Of a stretch of DNA of 7,631 nucleotides, positions 1-6,551 are shown piece after piece. The stretch comes from an uncultured Lachnospiraceae bacterium (GTDB lineage: Bacteria; Bacillota_A; Clostridia; Lachnospirales; Lachnospiraceae). A model generated the notes under the pieces. That model was given only the letters and a program-made list of their open reading frames with translations, ran no database searches and was not told the DNA's origin. The translations under genes were made by a program, and so were the position numbers. Within the stretch, counting starts at the first letter, position 1; every line of letters begins with the position of its first letter. The DNA lies in contig CAMOOZ010000246.1 of NCBI GenBank assembly GCA_946621895.1, positions 1 to 7,631 on the forward strand, given 5' to 3'.

Positions 1-1125
1 ATCGTGATAGCTCATGCCCCAGCCGGGATTGGAGATCGCATGACTGTAGATTCCGGCCTCCTCCGCCGCTGCTGCCGCCTCCTCCTGCAGCTGTTCATAA
101 TAGGGCTTAAGCTCCTCGTTTTCATAAAGGACAGGCTCCTCATCCGTGGAGGTCACGCGCTCTGAAACAGGGCTGGCAGTGACAGGGAAAAATCCCGGCT
201 TAAACAGCTCCGGATACTTCTCGTAGGGAAGCTCCGCAAGGACGGGCCCGACAGCATAGGCAGCAACCTCATAGGGAGAGAAGAAAACGGTAAGCCCCTC
301 CTCCGTGATGAGCCATTTCAGATCCCCGCTTTTTAGCTCCTCATTAAGCGTGGTGCGGACTGTTTCCATTCCTTCCGCGTCAAAATAATCCGAAATATCG
401 GAGTCCATGGCCTCCTGCTCGTCCTTCAGCCAGGGGGTGGTAAGGCCCTCGATCAGCTTTTCCGTGATGTCTTTCGTGTCCGTCAGGACATCCGCAAGAG
501 CAAGCTCCTTTCCCTTTCCGTCCAGCTGGGTGGTGGAATAAAAGCTGTTGGGATGAGCCCCGCCATAGTCATAATAGCTCTCGTACAGGATGGAAAAGGC
601 CTGCTCATCCGCCCGGAAGATAGTCGCGCTCTTCCGATCCTCATAGGGGTGGAACTGCTGCATTCCTTCCTCCTCGCCCATCTGGAGAAGTCCGGCCAGA
701 TCCTTCAGCCCGGACTTTTTATTCTGCTCATTGATCTTTTCAAGCGCAGCCGCAAGCTCCGGGTAATCCGCGGCGGACTGCGCCGAAAGAAGGATCTCCG
801 GATAGCCGCCGAAGCCCGCGGCAAAGGTCTCGCCGTTTGGCGTAAAGACCTCTGTTTCCCAGTCGTAATCCCCGCCTTCCCTTTTTTGCGCGGTCTCTGT
901 CTGATGATTGATGACAGAAAGGGTGATCTCCGCTTTTTCCGCCTGCGGAGAAGTGTCCGTGAAGCCGCTGCCGGGCGCGGGCTCTTCATTCTCCTTCTGC
1001 TCTTCCGGTGCGGGACCCGTGCTTTCCGGCGCGTTTTCCTGCGGGGGGGTCTGAGGGCTTGCGCAGGCGCCCAGCAAAAGCGCGGCTGCGAGTGCCAGAG
1101 AAATGGTCTTCAAATGCTTTTTCAT
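1..1125 (-). CDS. DUF4163/DUF3298-type lipoprotein, C-terminus beyond window
   Basis: This is a membrane-anchored extracytoplasmic lipoprotein of unknown exact role; 375 codons are visible and the gene runs off the left edge. Residues 1-21 form a lipoprotein signal (MKKH, then a Leu/Ala core, lipobox LGAC, lipidated Cys21). A Pro/Glu-rich tether follows to about residue 60. Residues 66-165 fit a DUF4163-like region. Residues 170-300 carry the DUF3298 hallmarks YYDYGGAHPN (184-193) and FFSPYEVAAYAVGP (281-294). Known relatives include the extracytoplasmic part of the lysozyme-sensing anti-sigma factor RsiV and the N-terminal part of the deacetylase PdaC. Here there is a lipid anchor, not the RsiV type of transmembrane anti-sigma protein, so a sigma-regulating role is not supported. 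The reading frame continues at least 80 residues past the DUF3298 motifs, including an Ala/Glu-rich stretch, so something follows that domain. The start is fixed by GGAGG at 1131-1135, 5 nt upstream. The gene is transcribed divergently from the peptide/protease genes. Family call fairly sure, function unknown. Confidence 0.85.
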   Translation of the reverse strand, partial: MKKHLKTISLALAAALLLGACASPQTPPQENAPESTGPAPEEQKENEEPAPGSGFTDTSPQAEKAEITLSVINHQTETAQKREGGDYDWETEVFTPNGETFAAGFGGYPEILLSAQSAADYPELAAALEKINEQNKKSGLKDLAGLLQMGEEEGMQQFHPYEDRKSATIFRADEQAFSILYESYYDYGGAHPNSFYSTTQLDGKGKELALADVLTDTKDITEKLIEGLTTPWLKDEQEAMDSDISDYFDAEGMETVRTTLNEELKSGDLKWLITEEGLTVFFSPYEVAAYAVGPVLAELPYEKYPELFKPGFFPVTASPVSERVTSTDEEPVLYENEELKPYYEQLQEEAAAAAEEAGIYSHAISNPGWGMSYHD

Positions 1126-1156
1126 GCTGTCCTCCAATGCTTTTTGTTATTTTCTT

Positions 1157-1185
1157 ATTATGACACATTGCCCGGAATGCGTCAA
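1157..1185 (-). promoter_or_regulatory. Leftward sigma-A-type promoter of the lipoprotein gene
   Basis: Read on the minus strand, TTGACG (1180-1185) and CATAAT (1157-1162) are separated by exactly 17 bp. TGT directly precedes the -10, giving an extended -10 (TGn). The predicted transcript start is near 1150, leaving a leader of about 25 nt that ends in the GGAGG site and ATG at 1125. Near-consensus boxes and position make this convincing, although no start site has been mapped. Confidence 0.78.
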
Positions 1186-1224
1186 AACGCCGGATAACGA
1201 ATCGCTGTGTTCTCAGCGGAGCCT

Positions 1225-1253
1225 TTGACTTCTCTGCCTGAGGGATTTATAAT
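1225..1253 (+). promoter_or_regulatory. Rightward sigma-A-type promoter of the peptide/protease genes
   Basis: TTGACT (1225-1230) and a perfect TATAAT (1248-1253) are separated by exactly 17 bp. This is the only strong promoter seen upstream of the peptide gene, and none was found between the peptide gene and the protease gene. The predicted start is near 1260, giving an untranslated leader of roughly 97 nt, which is long for an 87-codon gene. The -35 box lies 39 bp from the -35 of the leftward promoter, so a single bound regulator could affect both. Confidence 0.8.
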
Positions 1254-1272
1254 TTTCCCGAAATGGGAAAAT
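1252..1272. promoter_or_regulatory. Candidate operator: perfect 8-bp inverted repeat over the -10/start
   Basis: ATTTTCCC (1252-1259) and GGGAAAAT (1265-1272) are perfect inverted arms around a 5-nt centre, GAAAT. The left arm overlaps the last two bases of the -10 box, and the repeat covers the predicted transcription start. Because transcription should begin inside the repeat, it is unlikely to act as an RNA hairpin. The geometry suits a dimeric repressor that blocks RNA polymerase. The regulator is not in the window, so operator function is inferred. Confidence 0.5.
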
Positions 1273-1356
1273 GTCCGTGGATGATCATCGTTTCTATCGT
1301 ATGTAATCACAGAAAACGAAAACCGGCGCGATTTTTCTCGGAATGGAGGGTGAGAA

Positions 1357-1620
1357 ATGAATAAAACATTAAACGCTAAGACAATTGATGATGATCTTCT
1401 GGATGATGTGAACGGGGGAGTGAAAGTTCCTGTCCTCTCCAATCTGATGATGACCGATGATACCAGCGCGGATCTGGTTCATCCTTTGGCGGGAAATAAA
1501 AATGAGTATACGGCATCTCATCTGCTGGCCGGTTCTCCGCTTGATCCTGTTTCCAGGGGCCTGGCGGGAAATCCAAAAGTACCTGCCTCCGGTGAAGGCC
1601 TCAACATCTTAAAGTGCTGA
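1357..1620 (+). CDS. Double-glycine leader peptide with three LAG repeats (RiPP/bacteriocin-like precursor)
   Basis: This is an 87-residue peptide, not recognised as a member of a named family. The N-terminus reads as a classical double-glycine leader: Gly20-Gly21 with hydrophobic residues at -4 (Val18), -7 (Leu15) and -12 (Ile10) in an Asp-rich context (LLDDVNGG). Such leaders are normally cleaved after GG by the C39 peptidase domain of a dedicated ABC exporter; none is present in this window. The predicted 66-residue mature part contains three tandem degenerate units (residues 42-54, 55-66, 67-78) sharing LAG-[N/S] and a Ser end. It closes with GEGLNILKC, whose Cys87 is the only cysteine. 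No lanthipeptide-like Ser/Thr/Cys pattern and no GxxxG-rich class II bacteriocin helix is obvious. GGAGGG (1345-1350) lies 6 nt before the ATG. A hairpin and a secreted subtilase follow. The reading as a secreted precursor is well supported; its activity is unknown. Confidence 0.75.
   Translation: MNKTLNAKTIDDDLLDDVNGGVKVPVLSNLMMTDDTSADLVHPLAGNKNEYTASHLLAGSPLDPVSRGLAGNPKVPASGEGLNILKC
1480..1590 (+). repeat. Three tandem degenerate 12-13-codon repeats in the peptide gene
   Basis: The encoded units are HPLAGNKNEYTAS (1480-1518), HLLAGSPLDPVS (1519-1554) and RGLAGNPKVPAS (1555-1590). The shared pattern is [H/R]-x-L-A-G-[N/S], three variable residues, then [Y/P]-x-S. At DNA level the first and third units share the 11-mer TGGCGGGAAAT (1487-1497 and 1562-1572). 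The other positions have diverged, so the conservation is mainly in the protein. Confidence 0.65.
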
Positions 1621-1660
1621 ATCCGTTGAACATCGGGCGGCGCTGTTACCCACACAATTA

Positions 1661-1697
1661 AACGAGCGGGGGGGATATCTTCTCTTCCCCGCTCGTT
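1661..1697 (+). terminator. Strong hairpin between peptide and protease genes (attenuator or leaky terminator)
   Basis: AACGAGCGGGG (1661-1671) pairs perfectly over 11 bp with CCCCGCTCGTT (1687-1697), leaving a 15-nt loop. The downstream sequence (GCTGTGTTCG) is not a real U-run, so efficient intrinsic termination is doubtful. A leaky terminator, or a structure protecting the 3' end of the short peptide transcript, fits better. Either would yield more peptide mRNA than protease mRNA. No separate promoter for the protease was found, which supports read-through. Confidence 0.65.
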
Positions 1698-1735
1698 GCT
1701 GTGTTCGCCCCCCAAACCAGTTGTCTGGAATCGTT

Positions 1736-1742
1736 AAAGGAG
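1736..1742 (+). promoter_or_regulatory. Ribosome-binding site of the protease gene
   Basis: AAAGGAG is the only good Shine-Dalgarno match before the protease. It lies only 2 nt from the ATG at 1745, which is too close, and 11 nt from the ATG at 1754, which is workable. The ATG at 1754 also starts directly at the Lys-rich n-region of the signal peptide, so 1754 is preferred. A TTG at 1721 is in frame, but it lies upstream of this site and has no such site before it. Confidence 0.55.
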
Positions 1743-1753
1743 AAATGTACAGG

Positions 1754-4700
1754 ATGAAGAAAAAAAAGAAGCTGCAGACAGGAAGGCTTCTCGCGGCAGC
1801 GTTGGTGCTGACGCAGGTGCTTTCTGCGCCGCTGTCCGGCATGGCGGCGCCCGCGCCTGAGGAGCCGGGGGAAAGCGCTTTGCTTCAGGAGGGCACCTAT
1901 GTTCCCGGAGAGGTGATCCTCTGCGTCAGAGAGGGCGCTGAGGAGGAGAGCTCCCGGGAGGACGGGGAGCTTAGACGCAATTTCGCCTATGCCCTTCCCT
2001 CGCTGAAGGAGGAGGAGCTTCTGGATGTGAGCCGCGCGGCCGCAGCAGAGGAAGCTTCCCGGGAGCAGTCCGGGGAGGCGGACCCGGAGGAGCTGCAAAG
2101 CACCGCCCCCTTATCCTCCGGGGCTGCCCCTGAGAAAACGACGCTTAAGCTTGTTTCCTCAGATAAGCTTACCACGCAGGAGCTGATCGAGTATTATTCC
2201 GCAAGGCCGGAGGTGGTCTTTGCGGAGCCAAATTATATTTTTGGGGGCCAGGATACCGTCTCCGATGAGGAGGAGGCCGAGGAAGAAGAGGGAGTCGTGC
2301 TTGTGGAGGAGGGCGCCCCTGCTGAGGAGGAGGCCGCCGGTGACAGCGAGGAAGACTCTCAGGAAGAGGTCTCCGATGAGGGGACGGCATCCGATTACAC
2401 TGACCTCCAGTACGCTTTTTCCTCCGGCCCAGGAGGAATAGATGTCCCGGGCTGGAATGACCCGGAAAAGACGCCCAACGCGCAGGACGTGGTCATCGCA
2501 GTGGTGGACAGCGGGGTGGACTATAAGCACCCGGATCTTAAAGACATCATGTGGGATGGGGGAGAGATTGAGGCCCTCACTGCCCTGGGAGGCGGGAAAT
2601 ACGGGATAAACACCGGCTATAGCAGCTATAAAGGGAACAATCCCACCGACTCCAGCGATCCTATGGACAGGGTAAACGGTCATGGCACCCACTGCGCGGG
2701 AATCATTGCCGGCGCCTGGAACAAGTTCGGAATAAGCGGGGCGGCAAACGGGGCCAAAATCATGGCGATCAAGCATACTGTGGACGACGAGGGGCATTCC
2801 CGGGCAAGCTCCAGCCTGAAGGGCTTCAGGTATATACTCACCGCTAAAGAAAAAGGAGTAAATGTGGCGGCAGTGAGCAACTCCTGGGGAGGGTCTGTCT
2901 CCAGAGCCATCTCCTATGGGATAAAGGAGCTGGAGGAGGCAGGGATTGTGTGCGTGTTCTCCTCAGGGAATGAAGTCAGTGATAATGATCTGGTGAGCTA
3001 CAGCTCCTCTGTGGCCTTCGGCTCGGATGCGGTAATCAATGTAAATTCCAGTGATCAGGCGGGACAGCCTAGCGGCTTCTCCAATTACGGAGTCCGCAAC
3101 ACCCATCTCTTTGCTCCGGGCTCCGATATCCTCTCCACTTATCCCACGGAAATGCAGAAGGTCCTTCCGAACAAAGATGCCTCCGCTCCTGTGCAGGATA
3201 GGGCGGGCAATACGCTTTATGATGATTATTCCTCGGAGAGCAGTGCCTTTACTTATGATGCGAATGGAAACGCTGGCGTAAGCATTAATAGAACGGGGGG
3301 AGGGTTTAGGCTTTCCGGCATTGACTTAAGCAAGGGGAACGACCAGCTCACTAACGAGATCCTTGAAGCCAATCCGGATTTCAAAGAAAGCTCCAAGCTC
3401 AAGGGCCGGGCCGTGGTGCTGAGCATCAAAGGAGTGGCCGCTCTCCCGGCTCTTTCTGATAAAGAAGACTATACCCTGATTCTGAAGGCCAGAATGCAGG
3501 AGATGGGAAACGAGAGGGTCTTTCCGATTCTCTATGCAAAGACCACCAACGGCTCCTGGGACATGCTGGGAACCCCGTATGATCTGTATGGTCTGGACAA
3601 GACCTACAGTGTTTGGAGTTATTCCCTGAAGAAGGGGGCAAACGGCAAGGTTTTCGATCTGGAAAATCCGGAGCTGCGTCTGGTGATTGCCAGTGACGAG
3701 GATTTGTCTGTGCTGAAGGATCTGGAGCTGGGGGAATTCTGGATCACGAAGGAGGCCCCTGTCCCCTATGTGTACGAGAGCGGGACCTCCATGGCCGCCC
3801 CTGCGGTATCCGGTGAGGTGGCGATTCTGAGAAAGGCTTTTCCGGAGGATTCCGCGGCGAAGCTGACCGCCCGTGTGCTGGCAGGGGCAGAACCCTCGGA
3901 GGCCTTCCGGGATAAATGCATCACCGGAGGCATGGCCAATGTTCGCAATTCCCTGGATGAAAGCATGTATACCCCTGTGGTAAACAGTATTACTCCCGAA
4001 AACGATGGCATCCATATCCGGGGCTTTTTCTTCGGAAGCAAAGAGAATACCCGGGTCAAAATCGTTCAGGGCAATAATACCTGGGATACAATGGAAAATA
4101 ACCTTCCGATTCTGGAGGTAAATAATGCTGAGGACGACTCCGGAGATATTGTGGTGGATTTCCTGGAGTCCTTAACAGGCGGTGAGGAGGTCACGGTGAC
4201 TGTGTCCGACCTGGGGAAAGCAGTGGGGAGACAGAGCTTTACCAGGATATTCTCCTTCCCGGATGAGGACGGCGTGCTGGCGAAGGTCTATAAGGAGCTG
4301 CCTGTCCTGGTCTCCGAAGAGGATCGGAAGGCCTTTTTCGCCAACACCTTCTATAACGCTGTTCCCTTAAAGGGCTCCATCTATTTTATCGGAGGAAACG
4401 AAGAAACCGGCACGTGGCATACCTGGAGATACGATGGGGCACGCTTCACCAAAATGGATGACGCCATCACCACTAATGAACAGGCTGCCGCCTGGAATGG
4501 AATGATTCTGTATGTCTCCAGGAGCGATGATCGTCCTTTGGTCTGTTATGCCGAAACAGGCGTTGTAAAAAAACTGAAGCTGTTCATTACTCCCGGAGTG
4601 GGGGACGACTGGGTGTATACAGCCCTCGGAAAGGACGATAACTGCGCTCTGTATTATGACGGCGATGAACTCCTTCTGCTTAGAAGCAATTCCGGAAAAG

Positions 4701-6526
4701 GAAGCGCTGTCTATAAACTGGACCCCTCCACTGCACGGTTAAGCTTCCTGGGAAAACTAAACCATACCTTCGCAGGAGGAGCCGCCCTGGCGCATCAGGA
4801 GACCGAATCCAAAGAAAAGCTGATCTATGTTCTTGGATCGGAAATGACAGATGGGAAGCAAGGGGAATTTGTGATCGAGCGGTTTAAAACATCCTCCTTC
4901 GCTCCGGAAAACATTGAGCTCCCTGCGTCGGATATGAAATTCGATAAGGGCTACGATAACTATTCCTGCGTCGGGGTGAAAAACGGCGTCTGGATTACCG
5001 GCCCTTATACCCTGGCGGAAAGCACAGGGACGATCCCGCAGATCAGCGCGGACAATTTCTTCTTTTCCTATGCAGAGCCGGATAAGGGCCTTCAGAAGGC
5101 GCGCAAAAGGATTTCGGATACAAGAGTGTTTGAGTCGCAGGTCTTCGCGATGGAGGGCAGACTCTACTTCTCGGGATTAAGAAGCAGCGGTTTAGTGTTT
5201 TGCTATACTCCGGTGGATACACTGCCCGCATACGGAGACGAGACCGGGAAGGAGCCGGATAAGAAGGCGGTTACAGATCCCACCGTTAAGGTGAAAAAGT
5301 TCAGCTTTAAGAAATCAAAGCTCACCTTTAACACCTTCGAGCAGGCGGAGACCCTTGAGTATACCCTGACCTTCTCTGATCCTAATAAAAAAACAGGGGT
5401 CTATGTGGAAAGCGCAAATCCGGCTTTGGTCCGGGTGGAGCAGCCCACCGGGCCGGATGATGAGAAGCTGACCCTTTACCCGGTCCAGGCCGGAACCACC
5501 ACGATCACCGCCTACTGTGGAAATAAGACCGCGAAGTGCACCGTTACAGTGGAAGCAGCTCTTGATCCGACGGAGCTTTCCCTGAATCAGAATGAGCTTA
5601 CCATGAAGGTGGGGGAGGTCAGTGCGCTGGAGCTGACAGCGGACGGAGCTCTGCCCTTTAGGACCGGCAGGGAAAGCATCTCCTGGAAGAGCTCCAACGG
5701 CGGAGTGGTCTCCGTAAATAAGGGGCTGATCACCGCTAAAAAGGCAGGCACCGCCACTATCACCGCCACCTGGAAATATGGAGGGAAGACACCGGCACTG
5801 TATACCTGTGAGGTGACGGTAGAGGATGTTGCGATTCCCAAAGCGGCCAATGGAGACAGGGCTGTTCCCTTAAGCCTTGGGAAAAGCTCTCTGAATGTGG
5901 AGGTGGGTAAGCCCTTTGTCCTGCCCTACCGCATTTCCGGAGCGGAGCAGGGTTCCAGATTGCTTGAAGCACGCTCCTCAAATGAAAATATCCTGAAGTT
6001 TGACTATGATGAGCAGGAGTGGGGGGTGATCCCCAAGCCCTCCGGAGTCGTTTCAGCCGCCCGGTACGCGGCAGGTGAGCAGTACCTTTCGGCAGCCCTG
6101 CACTTTACCCCTCTTGCCCCCGGCACAGCCTGGATCATTGTGGAAAGCTATCCCGCGGGCAGCAAGGACGACGCCTCAAAACACAACCGGAAGCTCTGCA
6201 AGATCACGATTACCGCTCCGGCCACAAGCATCAGTCCCGAGACTGATCCCTGGTCCTACCTTACCTATGACTCGGACACGGAGACAGATGTGATATGGAT
6301 CGGCAAGGGCGGTGTGACCACCCTGAACTACAAGCTTTCTCCGGAAGTCTGCACAGACATCCCCAAGGCGAAATGGAGCGTAAAGGGCTCCACCGCCTCG
6401 GTGAAGAACGGGGTTTTGACCGCGAAAAGCGTGAAAAAGGATAAGGAAGGAAACTATATTCCCACCGTGATCACGCTGACGATCGGGAAGATAAAACAGG
6501 AATGGTATGTCTATGTGACGGAATAA
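1754..6526 (+). CDS. Secreted multidomain subtilase (S8) with TIG, beta-propeller and four Ig-like modules
   Basis: This is a secreted serine endopeptidase of 1590 residues. Residues 1-31 are a Sec signal peptide (five Lys, hydrophobic core, probable cut near Ala31). Residues 49-163 are an S8-type propeptide, opening VPGEVI and ending VFAEPNY. Residues 171-209 are an acidic linker. The catalytic domain (about 240-715) shows Asp252 in VVDSG, His310 in NGHGTHCAG, oxyanion Asn406 in SSGN, and Ser679 in SGTSMAAP. The triad is intact, and the Cys beside the catalytic His recalls proteinase K (NGHGTHCAG). About 200 residues (465-671) are inserted between FAPGSDILSTYP and the Ser motif. Then come a TIG-like domain (740-836), a probable kelch-like propeller (about 860-1155), and four Big2-like modules starting near 1180, 1270, 1370 and 1490. 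No LPXTG, S-layer or membrane anchor is seen. Peptide processing, adhesion or nutrient proteolysis are all possible roles. The protease call is certain; the accessory folds are judged by eye. Confidence 0.95.
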   Translation: MKKKKKLQTGRLLAAALVLTQVLSAPLSGMAAPAPEEPGESALLQEGTYVPGEVILCVREGAEEESSREDGELRRNFAYALPSLKEEELLDVSRAAAAEEASREQSGEADPEELQSTAPLSSGAAPEKTTLKLVSSDKLTTQELIEYYSARPEVVFAEPNYIFGGQDTVSDEEEAEEEEGVVLVEEGAPAEEEAAGDSEEDSQEEVSDEGTASDYTDLQYAFSSGPGGIDVPGWNDPEKTPNAQDVVIAVVDSGVDYKHPDLKDIMWDGGEIEALTALGGGKYGINTGYSSYKGNNPTDSSDPMDRVNGHGTHCAGIIAGAWNKFGISGAANGAKIMAIKHTVDDEGHSRASSSLKGFRYILTAKEKGVNVAAVSNSWGGSVSRAISYGIKELEEAGIVCVFSSGNEVSDNDLVSYSSSVAFGSDAVINVNSSDQAGQPSGFSNYGVRNTHLFAPGSDILSTYPTEMQKVLPNKDASAPVQDRAGNTLYDDYSSESSAFTYDANGNAGVSINRTGGGFRLSGIDLSKGNDQLTNEILEANPDFKESSKLKGRAVVLSIKGVAALPALSDKEDYTLILKARMQEMGNERVFPILYAKTTNGSWDMLGTPYDLYGLDKTYSVWSYSLKKGANGKVFDLENPELRLVIASDEDLSVLKDLELGEFWITKEAPVPYVYESGTSMAAPAVSGEVAILRKAFPEDSAAKLTARVLAGAEPSEAFRDKCITGGMANVRNSLDESMYTPVVNSITPENDGIHIRGFFFGSKENTRVKIVQGNNTWDTMENNLPILEVNNAEDDSGDIVVDFLESLTGGEEVTVTVSDLGKAVGRQSFTRIFSFPDEDGVLAKVYKELPVLVSEEDRKAFFANTFYNAVPLKGSIYFIGGNEETGTWHTWRYDGARFTKMDDAITTNEQAAAWNGMILYVSRSDDRPLVCYAETGVVKKLKLFITPGVGDDWVYTALGKDDNCALYYDGDELLLLRSNSGKGSAVYKLDPSTARLSFLGKLNHTFAGGAALAHQETESKEKLIYVLGSEMTDGKQGEFVIERFKTSSFAPENIELPASDMKFDKGYDNYSCVGVKNGVWITGPYTLAESTGTIPQISADNFFFSYAEPDKGLQKARKRISDTRVFESQVFAMEGRLYFSGLRSSGLVFCYTPVDTLPAYGDETGKEPDKKAVTDPTVKVKKFSFKKSKLTFNTFEQAETLEYTLTFSDPNKKTGVYVESANPALVRVEQPTGPDDEKLTLYPVQAGTTTITAYCGNKTAKCTVTVEAALDPTELSLNQNELTMKVGEVSALELTADGALPFRTGRESISWKSSNGGVVSVNKGLITAKKAGTATITATWKYGGKTPALYTCEVTVEDVAIPKAANGDRAVPLSLGKSSLNVEVGKPFVLPYRISGAEQGSRLLEARSSNENILKFDYDEQEWGVIPKPSGVVSAARYAAGEQYLSAALHFTPLAPGTAWIIVESYPAGSKDDASKHNRKLCKITITAPATSISPETDPWSYLTYDSDTETDVIWIGKGGVTTLNYKLSPEVCTDIPKAKWSVKGSTASVKNGVLTAKSVKKDKEGNYIPTVITLTIGKIKQEWYVYVTE
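1760..1767 (+). repeat. A8 homopolymer at codons 3-5 of the protease gene
   Basis: Eight consecutive A residues encode part of the Lys run in the signal peptide. Such a tract close to the start codon can permit polymerase or replication slippage, and a one-base change would abolish the protease. It may also simply reflect the need for Lys codons. Confidence 0.6.
2264..2380 (+). other. Region encoding the acidic low-complexity linker of the protease
   Basis: Residues 171-209 contain 21 Asp/Glu out of 39 and no Lys, Arg or His. The stretch sits between the end of the propeptide (EPNY, residues 158-161) and the start of the catalytic domain. It is therefore where autocatalytic cleavage of the propeptide would be expected. 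It is probably disordered and extended. Confidence 0.75.
3146..3766 (+). other. Region encoding an insertion domain inside the subtilase catalytic domain
   Basis: Residues 465-671 separate the FAPGSDILSTYP strand from YVYESGTSMAAP; ordinary subtilisins have roughly a dozen residues there. The insert alternates hydrophobic and polar residues, as in DYTLILKAR and ELRLVIAS, and ends with LELGEFWIT. This suggests a beta-sandwich, perhaps of carbohydrate-binding type. It resembles the interruption of S8 domains by PA or jelly-roll domains in other large subtilases, but no specific family is recognised. Confidence 0.6.
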
Positions 6527-6551
6527 AACGGATACACAACGGAGGAAAAGG

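Noticed and set aside
553..1197. Plus-strand open frame of 214 codons opposite the lipoprotein gene
   Set aside because: It lies antisense to a well-supported lipoprotein with signal peptide, promoter and ribosome site. Its translation is Arg/Leu-rich with no domain, as expected of a shadow frame in GC-rich DNA.
1343..1360. Five-codon frame ATG-GAG-GGT-GAG-AAA-TGA overlapping the peptide start, as a translational-coupling leader
   Set aside because: It overlaps the GGAGGG ribosome site itself and has no site of its own, so it is most likely chance.
1357..1620. Peptide as an AgrD-type autoinducer or lanthipeptide precursor
   Set aside because: The only Cys is the last residue, there is no AgrD amphipathic helix or acidic tail, and no AgrB or LanM/LanB/C gene is in the window. 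One cysteine cannot support several lanthionine rings.
1626..1658. Possible promoter TTGAAC...CACAAT before the protease
   Set aside because: The spacer is 21 bp and the -10 is poor, so it is not a credible sigma-A promoter.
1721..1753. Upstream TTG (1721) or ATG (1745) as the protease start
   Set aside because: The TTG precedes the only ribosome site, and the ATG at 1745 is just 2 nt from it. The ATG at 1754 gives better spacing and a cleaner signal peptide, though 1745 cannot be fully excluded.
2159..4015. Long minus-strand open frames (212 and 229 codons) within the protease gene
   Set aside because: They are antisense to the conserved catalytic motifs, have no convincing ribosome site, and show no recognisable domains.
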